Below, one piece after another: positions 8,366 to 16,805 of a stretch of DNA of 35,861 nt; the stretch's first letter is position 1; every line of letters begins with the position of its first letter. Source of the stretch: Clostridiales bacterium (GTDB lineage: Bacteria; Bacillota; Clostridia; Saccharofermentanales; Saccharofermentanaceae); contig JAGAAI010000003.1 of the NCBI GenBank assembly GCA_017615325.1, positions 1 to 35,861 on the forward strand, read 5' to 3'. The position numbers and the translations under genes were made by a program. The notes under the pieces were generated by a model. The model ran no database searches, had not been told where the DNA came from, and was given only the letters and a program-made list of their open reading frames with translations.

Positions 8366-10054
8366 ATGGGAAAGATCTTTCGGATAAGAACTGTCGCGGC
8401 AATTCTGGCATTTATGTTAATGCTTGCTTCCTGCAGTGTTGCTCCGGCGCCTTTGTCAACAGATGAGACATCTGAAAGTCCTGCCGTAACGAGTGAGACA
8501 AAAGACAGTTCTGTAACAACAGAGGCAACCTCAGAGACTTCCGCTACTGAGACCACGGTCCTTACTGAAGAGCAGAAACTCATCGCCCGCTATAACAGTT
8601 TTGCAGGCAATGTGACTGACCGCCTGATACCCTGTGATGAGGGAGATGAGGCGGCAGTGGAACTGATGACGATACCTGGCGTGAAGATGGTCGCAAGGAA
8701 AAAGTTTTTCGAGGATAAGGAATATCTTCTCTTTTTCGAGCAGCCTTTGGACCACAATGATCCGTCCCGCGGCAGCTTTACTCAGACAGTCTACATTTAC
8801 TATGAAGGCAAGGATGCTCCAAACTGTTTTTATATCGACGGCTACGATATCGGATATATCGTCATGGATAACTTCAGGGTAGACTTTGAGACTGACAAAA
8901 GGGTGAAGATCTATGATGAGATCTTACATAATTTTTCTATAGGACCTAAGACTAATTATATCCTTCCGGAATACCGTTTCTACGGGACTTCCAAACCGGA
9001 AAGCCTGACTAAGGATGATAATGATTTCTGGGCTTTGATGAACTGCGAGCAGGCATCAGAGGATTTCCATCAGATAATAGAAGATCTTAAGAAGACACTT
9101 GGCGGCAACTTTTGCATAGAAGGCTGCAGCAAAGGAGGCGAGGCGGTAGCTTACCAGCTCGCAAAACACCCGGAAGACGGAGATCTTTTTATAGGGTCGG
9201 CTGCCATGGTCCTTCAGGGCAATGGTGATAAAGACCTCTACAAATATGCTTATTCAACTGCCGGTGATCTGCGCTATGGAAAAGAGAAGGCCAAAGAGTT
9301 AAGAGACCTCATTACGGAATTTCAGATCGAGTGCCTGAAGAACAGGGATAAACTCGTGCCGGTAGTAGCGGTGCATTCAGGAGCCGAAGCAAGATACAGC
9401 CCCGACCTTGATAAGAATATCATCTTTGACTGTCTTGTATTGGACCAGGTCTATTACTGGCAGTATCTTATTGACGGGTACATAGACCAGGTAAAAGACG
9501 CATTGAGCATGAAGGATGCAGACACTCATGTCGAGAAGGAAGAATATTATTCAAAACTCGAGTTTGCTCTCTTTACCGGCTACAGTGATCTTCAGTACTC
9601 CCTATATGGCAAGTCAAAAGGTTTTCAGGAATTGGATATCTATAATTATAACTTCCAGAGTTTCCATGAAGACGGGCACTACGGCTACGATTTCTCCTAT
9701 CTGCGCAAGGCGATCAAGGATTCGGGGAGCGATGCAAAACTCTATGTGACAGAAGATATGGAAAAGGATCTCTGGGATCTTCGTATCGACCCGGCGCACA
9801 GGGAACTCTTCCCGTACGACCCTTCTGTGCTCGAAGCCCGGAAGGAAGCTGTCAGGACGACCACTAAGCCCCTGATCCTGATCAACGGGCTTACGGATGT
9901 CTATAACACCCATGAGGTGAAGGAATCTGACAACGAAAACGTCCATATCTTCAATATTCCTGAAGCCTGTCATATGGAGGCGGCACCTGAGGATCTGAAA
10001 GGTGAAATGCGGAAAGATTTCGATGAGCTCGTCAAAAAATACATGAGTAACTGA
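8366..10054 (+). CDS. S37-like serine peptidase lipoprotein, copy 1 of 3
   Basis: A secreted lipoprotein of 562 residues: signal peptide with lipobox LASC (Cys23), then a Ser/Thr/Glu-rich linker to about residue 70, then an alpha/beta-hydrolase domain. The domain resembles family S37 (Streptomyces tripeptidyl aminopeptidase, Pfam Peptidase_S37): LPEYRFYGTSKPE, QASEDFHQIIEDLKK, then the nucleophile elbow EGCSKGGEA (S255). The likely catalytic acid is D511 in INGLTDVYNTHEV and the base is H536 in PEACHMEA, so the triad looks complete. A role in trimming extracellular peptides is inferred from the family; S28-type specificity cannot be excluded. The next copy starts 21 bases downstream. A GGGGGGAA run serves as the ribosome site. 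Confidence 0.82.
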   Translation: MGKIFRIRTVAAILAFMLMLASCSVAPAPLSTDETSESPAVTSETKDSSVTTEATSETSATETTVLTEEQKLIARYNSFAGNVTDRLIPCDEGDEAAVELMTIPGVKMVARKKFFEDKEYLLFFEQPLDHNDPSRGSFTQTVYIYYEGKDAPNCFYIDGYDIGYIVMDNFRVDFETDKRVKIYDEILHNFSIGPKTNYILPEYRFYGTSKPESLTKDDNDFWALMNCEQASEDFHQIIEDLKKTLGGNFCIEGCSKGGEAVAYQLAKHPEDGDLFIGSAAMVLQGNGDKDLYKYAYSTAGDLRYGKEKAKELRDLITEFQIECLKNRDKLVPVVAVHSGAEARYSPDLDKNIIFDCLVLDQVYYWQYLIDGYIDQVKDALSMKDADTHVEKEEYYSKLEFALFTGYSDLQYSLYGKSKGFQELDIYNYNFQSFHEDGHYGYDFSYLRKAIKDSGSDAKLYVTEDMEKDLWDLRIDPAHRELFPYDPSVLEARKEAVRTTTKPLILINGLTDVYNTHEVKESDNENVHIFNIPEACHMEAAPEDLKGEMRKDFDELVKKYMSN

Positions 10055-10075
10055 TAAGTCTTTGAGGAGGATAGA

Positions 10076-11767
10076 ATGAGAAGAGAACTCGGCGCAAAGA
10101 TCTTTATAACACTGACGGCCTTAAGTCTCCTGCTTGCTTCCTGCAGTCTTGCTCCGGCGTCTTTGTCAACAGATGAGACATCTGAAAGTCCTGCCGTAAC
10201 GAATGAGACAAAAGACAGTTCTGTAACAACAGAGGCAACATCAGAGACTTCCGCTGCTGAGACCACGCTCCCGGCCGGAGAGCAGGAACTTATCGACCGC
10301 TATAACACTTTCGCCAAAAATCTTTTTGACCGCCTGATCCCCTGCGGTGAGGGAGATGAGGCGGCGGAGGTCTTAAGATCTGTCCCGGGCGTTAAGATGG
10401 TCGGGAAAAAGCAGTTCTACGAGGATAAGGAATACCTTATCTTTTTTGAGCAGCCTCTGGACCATAAGGATCCTTCGCGCGGGACTTTTATACAGACGGT
10501 TTACGTTTGCTTTGAGGGGAAGGATGCTCCCAATTGCTTTTACATAGACGGATACGATCTGGGATTCCTTCAGATGGAATCACAAAGAGAGGATGATCCG
10601 CTCCTGGATGCCATGGAAATCCCGGAAGAATTGATAAAAGAGATCTCGATAGGGCTCGACTGTAATTATATCCTGCCGGAATACCGTTTCTACGGGACTT
10701 CCGCACCGGATCAGCTCACCAAGGAAGACAGCGACTTCTGGGGCCTGATGAACTGCGAGCAGGCATCAGAGGATTTCCATCAGATAATAGAAGCTCTTAA
10801 GAAGACACTTGGCGGCCGCTTTTGCATAGAAGGCTGCAGCAAAGGCGGCGAAGCGGTAGCCTACCAGCTCGCAAAACATCCTGAGGACGGGGATCTTTTC
10901 ATAGGGCAGGCGGCTATGGTCCTCTTAGGCAACGGTGATAAGGACCTTTACGAATATGCCTATACCACAGCAGGAGATCTGGTCTATGGAAAAAAGGCGG
11001 CTAAAGAGATGAGAGACCTCATTACCGAATTCCAGATCGAGTGTCTGAAAAACAGGGAAGAACTGATGCCTTACTATATAAATCACGCCGGCTTTGTCGA
11101 AGCCCCCTTCAGCCCGGATCTTGATTATGAGACCATGTTCGACTGCCAGGTCTTAGATCAGGTCTACTATTGGCAGTATCTCTTTGACAATTACATAGAC
11201 GGGATCAAAGAGGCACTGAGCATGAAAGATGCAAAGACAGGATCTGAAAGAAGCTCATACATAAGCAAACTCGGTGATGTCCTTAACATGGGTTACTCAT
11301 CCTACCAGTACACTATGTATGGAAAGGGCAGGGAGTTCCAGGAGAAGGATATCTATAACTACATGTTCCAGTGTTTCCATGAAGACGGACATTATGGTTA
11401 CGATTTCTCGTATCTTCGCAAGGCGATAAAGAAGTCGGGAACTGATGCCAAGCTCCACGTGACTGAGGAAATGGAGAAAGACCTTTGGGACCTGCGTATC
11501 GACCCTTCACACAGAAAACTCTTCCCTTACGACCCCTCGGTGCTTGAAGCCAGAAAACAGGCTGTAAAGAATCCCTCGAAGCCCCTGATCTTCATCAACG
11601 GCCTCACGGATATCTACCAGACCCATGAAGTGAAGGAATCAGACAACGGGAATGTTTATATCTTCAACATCCCGGAAGCCTGCCACGTTGATGCGGACTT
11701 AGAGCACCTTACGTCAGAGCAGCGGAAAGAGTTCGATAAGCTCGTCAAAAAATACATGAGTAACTGA
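10076..11767 (+). CDS. S37-like serine peptidase lipoprotein, copy 2 of 3
   Basis: A paralogue of copy 1 with the same build over 563 residues: lipobox LASC (Cys23), Thr/Ser/Glu linker, hydrolase domain with S255 (EGCSKGGEA), D512 (INGLTDIYQTHEV) and H537 (PEACHVDA). GAGGAGG lies five bases before the ATG. Its linker and several stretches around the nucleophile are almost identical in DNA to copy 1, while the region after the nucleophile elbow (about residues 285-400) has diverged more, so the substrate pocket may differ. Its last ~30 bases and the spacer after it repeat the end of copy 1, as expected for a tandem duplication. Co-transcription with copies 1 and 3 is likely. Confidence 0.82.
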   Translation: MRRELGAKIFITLTALSLLLASCSLAPASLSTDETSESPAVTNETKDSSVTTEATSETSAAETTLPAGEQELIDRYNTFAKNLFDRLIPCGEGDEAAEVLRSVPGVKMVGKKQFYEDKEYLIFFEQPLDHKDPSRGTFIQTVYVCFEGKDAPNCFYIDGYDLGFLQMESQREDDPLLDAMEIPEELIKEISIGLDCNYILPEYRFYGTSAPDQLTKEDSDFWGLMNCEQASEDFHQIIEALKKTLGGRFCIEGCSKGGEAVAYQLAKHPEDGDLFIGQAAMVLLGNGDKDLYEYAYTTAGDLVYGKKAAKEMRDLITEFQIECLKNREELMPYYINHAGFVEAPFSPDLDYETMFDCQVLDQVYYWQYLFDNYIDGIKEALSMKDAKTGSERSSYISKLGDVLNMGYSSYQYTMYGKGREFQEKDIYNYMFQCFHEDGHYGYDFSYLRKAIKKSGTDAKLHVTEEMEKDLWDLRIDPSHRKLFPYDPSVLEARKQAVKNPSKPLIFINGLTDIYQTHEVKESDNGNVYIFNIPEACHVDADLEHLTSEQRKEFDKLVKKYMSN

Positions 11768-11788
11768 TAAGTCTTTTGGAGGATGAAA

Positions 11789-13456
11789 ATGAAAAAAGAT
11801 CTTAGTGTAAAGATCCTGTCGACGCTGGCTGCGGCAATCTTTCTTTTAAGTTCCTGCAGTCCTGCGGTAACAGATGAGACAACTACTTCATCGGAACCTC
11901 AAGCCACGAGTGAAACGACCACGACTACGGCAACAACTTCCGAAACTACTACGGAAGAATCGACAGCCATCACATCCGTAACTTACGATGAAGATGTCCT
12001 GTTAGCGGACTACAACAAGTACTGCTTTTTCGACTACGACCATCTGATCCCGTGTGCTGATGACGATGAGAATGCAAAACTTTTAAAGTCCGTTCCGAAT
12101 GTTGTGTACGTCGGGACTTACGGTTTTTACGATGATAATGAATACATGATGCTTTTCACTATGCCGGTAGATCATGATGACTTATCGAAAGGAAATTTCA
12201 TCCAGCATGTCCATGTCATCTTTGAAGGCGCTGATGCTCCGAACTGTTTTAATGTCGGAGGTTACGACATAGGGCCCATCTATGAGAAGGATTCAAGGGA
12301 GTTAAACGGCGTAAGCCGGAGCTTTTTCTCGAAAGAATATAAGACCAATTACTTTGAGCCGGAATACCGCCTTTACGGAAGGTCGAGACCTGACGGTCTT
12401 GGTAAGGATGACGACACTTACTGGTCGCTTTTAAACTGCAGACAGGCAGCTGAAGATTTCCACATCATGATCGATTCTCTTAAGCATGCCTTAAGCGGAA
12501 ACTGGTGTTTTGAAGGTCTCAGCAAGGGCGGGGAAGCTGCAAACTACCAGGCTGCGGTTCACCCCGAAGACGCTGACATGTTCCTGTCCGAAGCCGGCAT
12601 GGTCCTGCTCGGCAACGGAGATAAGGACCTTTACGAGTATGCATATACTACGGCAGGAGATCTGGCTTTAGGCAAGAAGAAAGCCGCTAAATACAGAAAG
12701 GATCTTACAGACTTTCAGATCGAATTGTTAAAGAACAGGGAAGTGCTTGCCCCGATGCTCTGGGAGCAGACGAAACACTACAGCTGCAAGTTCACCGAAG
12801 ACATGAATCAGGATATCCTCTTCGACCTCATTGTCTTAGATCAGGTCTACTTTTGGCAGACATGCTTTCCGTGGGAAAAGGAGATGATCGATAAGGTCAT
12901 GAAGCTCAAAGACGCAAAAACGGATGAAGAGAAGGCGGAATACTACAAGACGGTCATCGATACGCTTTTCGAACTCTATTCTCCCTGGCAGTATGAACTC
13001 TACGATGACAGCGAGATGCACCAGGAGATGGGTCTCTATAACTATCTCTTCCAGTCCTTCCATGAAGACGGACACTACGGATACGATTTTTCGTATCTAA
13101 GAAAAGAGATAGAAAAATCGGGGACGGATGCAAAGCTCTACGTCACGGAAGACATGGAAGACGGCCTTTGGGATATCAGGATAAGCAAAGATCACAGGGA
13201 GAAGTTCCCTTACGATCCTTCCGTCCTGAATGCGAGGAAAGATGCGATCGAGAATACGGAAAAGCCCCTCTTTTTCGTAAATGGTCTGTCGGATATCTTC
13301 AACACCCATGAGGTCAAAGAATCTGATAACGAGAATGTCTACATCTTCAATATTCCCGAGGCCTTCCACAGTAATGCAACACCCGAATTCCTGTCCAAAG
13401 AACAGAAAACCGAGTTCGACGAACTCGTCAAAAAGTTCATGGCGCTCAAGGACTGA
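11789..13456 (+). CDS. S37-like serine peptidase lipoprotein, copy 3 of 3
   Basis: The third and most diverged paralogue, 555 residues. The ATG at 11789 is preferred over the one at 11783 because GGAGG (11778-11782) touches the latter but lies six bases from the former. Lipobox LSSC (Cys23) is followed by a richer Thr linker (TTTTSETTTEES-like runs). The hydrolase domain keeps LEYRLYGRSRPDGL-like and QAAEDFHIMID motifs, S245 in EGLSKGGEA, D502 in VNGLSDIFNTHEV and H527 in PEAFHSNA. The CS in the elbow of copies 1 and 2 is LS here, which is closer to the usual S37 form, so this may be the older type. It ends about 85 bases before the promoter of the next gene. Confidence 0.82.
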   Translation: MKKDLSVKILSTLAAAIFLLSSCSPAVTDETTTSSEPQATSETTTTTATTSETTTEESTAITSVTYDEDVLLADYNKYCFFDYDHLIPCADDDENAKLLKSVPNVVYVGTYGFYDDNEYMMLFTMPVDHDDLSKGNFIQHVHVIFEGADAPNCFNVGGYDIGPIYEKDSRELNGVSRSFFSKEYKTNYFEPEYRLYGRSRPDGLGKDDDTYWSLLNCRQAAEDFHIMIDSLKHALSGNWCFEGLSKGGEAANYQAAVHPEDADMFLSEAGMVLLGNGDKDLYEYAYTTAGDLALGKKKAAKYRKDLTDFQIELLKNREVLAPMLWEQTKHYSCKFTEDMNQDILFDLIVLDQVYFWQTCFPWEKEMIDKVMKLKDAKTDEEKAEYYKTVIDTLFELYSPWQYELYDDSEMHQEMGLYNYLFQSFHEDGHYGYDFSYLRKEIEKSGTDAKLYVTEDMEDGLWDIRISKDHREKFPYDPSVLNARKDAIENTEKPLFFVNGLSDIFNTHEVKESDNENVYIFNIPEAFHSNATPEFLSKEQKTEFDELVKKFMALKD

Positions 13457-13498
13457 TGAGAAACCCCTTAAAATTCTTCTCTAATTACCTCATCTTTT
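13455..13498 (+). terminator. Weak possible terminator after the peptidase cluster
   Basis: GATGAG (13455-13460) can pair with CTCATC (13489-13494) and TTTT follows. The stem is six pairs and the loop is 28 bases, so this is weak. Confidence 0.3.
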
Positions 13499-13500
13499 AA

Positions 13501-13527
13501 TTGAAGAAAAACATATTGTGCTATAAT
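13501..13527 (+). promoter_or_regulatory. Promoter of the pseudo-PP2C membrane protein gene
   Basis: TGC TATAAT (13519-13527) is a perfect extended -10. TTGAAG at 13501-13506 is a -35-like hexamer but with a short 15-base spacer. The predicted start is near 13534, just before GGAGG (13547-13551) and the ATG at 13559. Confidence 0.7.
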
Positions 13528-13558
13528 TAATTCTGAATAAATGTATGGAGGACTGCTC

Positions 13559-16500
13559 ATGGCTACCTTAACACGCCTTGCAAGCACATTGACGGCCAAG
13601 TACTATCCGTCACCGTCATTGACAGATGCTTTCTACATGGACGGAAGGCTTTGCGGTAAAAGAGAGACAAGACAAGCTGACATCACGACAGATAAAGATG
13701 AGAGAGGATTTCTGTTCTCGATCTTTACACATCCTGCGATAAAGGGTGTTGAGCCCGGCACACTGCCGCCTTACGAACCCCAGCTCCGCGATCTTTGCAA
13801 CAACGTAAAGTTCGGCTACAAGGATATCGACAGCCTCATTGAGAAGTTCATGACATGCGCGGTGGATATCACCGGCATGATGAAGCTCTCCGACGGTGAG
13901 AGCCGTACTCCTTACTTCTCCGGCGTTATCGTTAAGGACGCTGAAGCATTTGCAGTAACGATCGGCAACGGTCTTGCATTCCTCTACAGAGACGATACAT
14001 TATTCCCCCTGACGGATGCAGGCATCCCGATGGAACCCATTGACGCATACGGCAACAGAGTAGGAGATTTCCAGTACTACTGTTCTTCCAAGACCGCAAA
14101 CGCATTGTGGTCAAACTTCTTTACTGTAACACCTGATGACTGCATCATCCTCTGCAACAAGTCTATATACGATGCATTGGGACAGCGTGAGATCTTGAGG
14201 ATCCTGACTGATGCCGAGGATCAGTGTGATGCGGCAGGCACCATCATCACACAGGCTTCCGCAAGGATGCCCAACACACCTATGCAGTTCTCTATCTCTT
14301 TTGTTGAGAACGTCACGACTGATGAGAAGAAGGGCCTGTTCGGATTCCGCAAGAAGAACAAGGAAGAAGACATAACCGACATGTCGATCAAGTCCACCTT
14401 TGAAGGCGGTGAGGTCGGCAAGGCGGCAGAGAAGGCACAGGCAGCAGGCTTTGCTACATTCGCAACGGCAGGCACTGTTACACCTCCCGCATCCAACCAG
14501 CAGGCATCTTCGGACAACGGTTTTGTTGTTCCCAATACTGTTGAAAATACCGACGGCGACTTGAAGTTCCCTGACGGAAGCAAGCCCGCACAGGAAGTAT
14601 CAGCCGAGGAGATGATGAAGACCCTCTTCGGTCAGATGAACGAATCTTCCAAGGAAGACAAGGCTGCTACAGCGGCTGCGGCTGCTGCGGCAACAGCAGT
14701 TACTGAGGAGATCCCCCTCGGGGCATCACCTTTCGTTGTATCCTCCGAACCTGCTGCAGAGGTTGTTCCTGAAGAGAAGCCCATTAGCGAAGAACCCGAA
14801 GTAATGGAGACCATATCCGAGACGAAGTTCGTCCTCGATGCTGATGAAGAACCTACAAAGCCGGTCGCATCTCTTGACGGATCTCTGTTTGCATCTGCAG
14901 GTGCAGCCACAGCAGCGGCGGCAGCTGAAGAAGGAACTAAGGATGCCGCAGCCGCAACAGGTCTTGGCGCTGCATCAGGCATTCTCGCCGAGGCTTTGAA
15001 GAAGGCAGGCGTTGATTCCGTGCTTATCTCCGACGAGAGCGACAAGGCAGTCCAGGAAGCAAAAGAGATCCCTTCCGGCGACAACGAGATCACATTCACC
15101 CTTGATACGGACAAGAAGGCAGATGATATAGTCAAGTCTGCCAATGAGCCTTTCGATCCCTACAGTGTCGGAAGTTCCGAAGAGATGCAGAACACGCCTC
15201 CTCCGGTATTCGGTGATGACGGCATGAACAAGGAAGGATCCGAGCCTCTGTCTGTTGACGAGGTCAACGAGATCCCCGTTCCCGACTTCGTCATCGAATC
15301 GGATAAGCCGGAGATCAGCCAGGAAGAGACACTTAATGTCGACTTCCCTCAGTTCGTCGCAGGTGCGGCAGGTGCTGCAGCTGTTGCAGGCGCGGCAGCA
15401 GCCGGCGCTGCGGCAGTTGGCGGAGCTGAAGCGGCAGGTACAGGAGCTGCTGCCGGAGTTGCTGCCGATAATTCGGAGGATATAGTCCTTCCTTTCGCAA
15501 ACGGAGTCGAGACATATACTGATCAGGCTGAGTCCGCGGCAGATGTTCCTCAGATGCCTCTCTACGGAAGCAATGCTTACGATACTCCCGTTAATGCAGT
15601 CAATTCCGAGCAGCCTATCGGTGCTGCGGTTGAGGCAACAGGATACGGAGATTACGATAATTCGACTCTTCCCATTACTGAGATCCCTTCACAGGCATAT
15701 GGCGGTGAAGTCTTCTCCATGGAAGATCAGAATGCATATACCCAGACGAATCCTCAGGCAGGACAGCAGGCAGCTTATACGGATTACAGCCAGCAGTACG
15801 GTTATGGTCAGACTGCTTATGCAGCTCCTCAGACAGCGGATCAGGCTGCAGGTCAGATCCCTTATACTGATCCTCAGAGTTATTCTCCTTATGACCAGGC
15901 TGCAACTGGAGCCAGAGCATCCTCTTCTTCCACAACGCAGGACGATTGGATCAACGATCTCCTCGGAGGAGACGATTACAGCAACACTGAGACTGCTGCT
16001 CCGGATCTTTCCGGTCAGTACACGAACCCCGGCTATTCCCAGTACAGACCCGCAGGTTACGATACGAATTACGATACTCAGGGAACATCCCGTCCCGCAG
16101 GTGGTTCTGCTTCCCCTTATCGTAAGCCTCAGAGTTCCGGTTCCGGCAGCGGGAATGGCGGTAATAAGCGTAAGGTCAAGCTCAATCGTAACGGATATAT
16201 CTTCCTTGGCTTCGTTGCAGCGATCATCATCTGTCTGATCATCATCATCAGCCTGATCGTTAAGTCCTGCAACAAGAACGATACACCGGTTACCTCTGCG
16301 ACGACTACCACATCATCACCTCTGGTTACCGATGCTACTACGGAAGCGACGACAACGACTGCAAAGGATCCTTCCGCTCCTATCGGAAGATTCCTGTTCT
16401 CCGAATACACCGGTTACAGATCCTGGTGGGATCTCTTCAATACGGTCTATAATTACCAGATCGAGAACGAGTCAGACCCGAAGATCAAGATACTGATCAC

Positions 16501-16726
16501 ATACAACAACCTCGATCCCGAGGTATATAAGACACCTCATCCTGAAGACAGTCTCCTCCTGCCTCCGAAGGAAGTTCTTGAAGGAATCATTCCCAATACT
16601 TTCTCTGCCGGCGGAGCTCAGTCTTCTGACACGACAACGACGACAACGGGCTCTGTTGACGGTCAGATCAGCATGATCGACGGTGACGGTGAGACGACCA
16701 CGACCACCACGGCTGCGGCCACATGA
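13559..16726 (+). CDS. Single-pass membrane protein: degenerate PP2C-like domain, long disordered region, extracellular LysM-like domain
   Basis: 1055 residues. The start at 13559 has GGAGG seven bases before it. There is no signal peptide. Residues about 20-250 follow the PP2C phosphatase order: GFLFSIFTHPAIKG where PP2Cs have the ADGMGG motif, IGNGLAFLYRDDTLFPLTD for GDSRAYLxRDGxLxxLT, and PDDCIILCNKSIYDAL for GDxxLLCSDGLxDxL. Every expected metal-binding Asp is gone (T57, N137 and K201 lie at those sites), so catalysis is unlikely. Residues about 255-875 are low complexity: acidic stretches, Ala-rich blocks (about 368-382, 445-485, 599-638) and a Gln/Tyr-rich tract. One transmembrane helix spans 880-901, then a Thr-rich linker, a LysM-like domain (about 942-1003, ending YNNLD...DSLLLPP) and a Thr-rich tail. 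The topology is N-in/C-out, as in PASTA kinases. I infer a cell-wall sensor or scaffold. The PP2C reading comes from motif spacing only. Confidence 0.75.
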   Translation: MATLTRLASTLTAKYYPSPSLTDAFYMDGRLCGKRETRQADITTDKDERGFLFSIFTHPAIKGVEPGTLPPYEPQLRDLCNNVKFGYKDIDSLIEKFMTCAVDITGMMKLSDGESRTPYFSGVIVKDAEAFAVTIGNGLAFLYRDDTLFPLTDAGIPMEPIDAYGNRVGDFQYYCSSKTANALWSNFFTVTPDDCIILCNKSIYDALGQREILRILTDAEDQCDAAGTIITQASARMPNTPMQFSISFVENVTTDEKKGLFGFRKKNKEEDITDMSIKSTFEGGEVGKAAEKAQAAGFATFATAGTVTPPASNQQASSDNGFVVPNTVENTDGDLKFPDGSKPAQEVSAEEMMKTLFGQMNESSKEDKAATAAAAAAATAVTEEIPLGASPFVVSSEPAAEVVPEEKPISEEPEVMETISETKFVLDADEEPTKPVASLDGSLFASAGAATAAAAAEEGTKDAAAATGLGAASGILAEALKKAGVDSVLISDESDKAVQEAKEIPSGDNEITFTLDTDKKADDIVKSANEPFDPYSVGSSEEMQNTPPPVFGDDGMNKEGSEPLSVDEVNEIPVPDFVIESDKPEISQEETLNVDFPQFVAGAAGAAAVAGAAAAGAAAVGGAEAAGTGAAAGVAADNSEDIVLPFANGVETYTDQAESAADVPQMPLYGSNAYDTPVNAVNSEQPIGAAVEATGYGDYDNSTLPITEIPSQAYGGEVFSMEDQNAYTQTNPQAGQQAAYTDYSQQYGYGQTAYAAPQTADQAAGQIPYTDPQSYSPYDQAATGARASSSSTTQDDWINDLLGGDDYSNTETAAPDLSGQYTNPGYSQYRPAGYDTNYDTQGTSRPAGGSASPYRKPQSSGSGSGNGGNKRKVKLNRNGYIFLGFVAAIIICLIIIISLIVKSCNKNDTPVTSATTTTSSPLVTDATTEATTTTAKDPSAPIGRFLFSEYTGYRSWWDLFNTVYNYQIENESDPKIKILITYNNLDPEVYKTPHPEDSLLLPPKEVLEGIIPNTFSAGGAQSSDTTTTTTGSVDGQISMIDGDGETTTTTTAAAT

Positions 16727-16753
16727 TCGGGTTAAGATAAGAGCAAACTGACT

Positions 16754-16783
16754 GAGGCTGTCCTGAAGAAGGCAGCCTCTTTT
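16754..16783 (+). terminator. Terminator or attenuator hairpin between the pseudo-PP2C and SLH genes
   Basis: GAGGCTG (16754-16760) pairs with CAGCCTC (16773-16779), with a further CC/GG inside, followed by only four T. It ends seven bases before the AAGGAGG (16791-16797) of the next gene, so that gene has no room for a promoter after it. Confidence 0.65.
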
Positions 16784-16805
16784 ACCAAATAAGGAGGTTA
16801 TTGCT

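Noticed and set aside
14632..15144. 170-codon minus-strand open frame
   Set aside because: Arises from repetitive GCA/GCT alanine codons of the pseudo-PP2C gene read backwards.
15543..16238. 231-codon plus-strand open frame, rich in Arg and Leu
   Set aside because: It is a frame-shifted reading of the Gln/Tyr-rich part of the pseudo-PP2C gene and has no start signal of its own.
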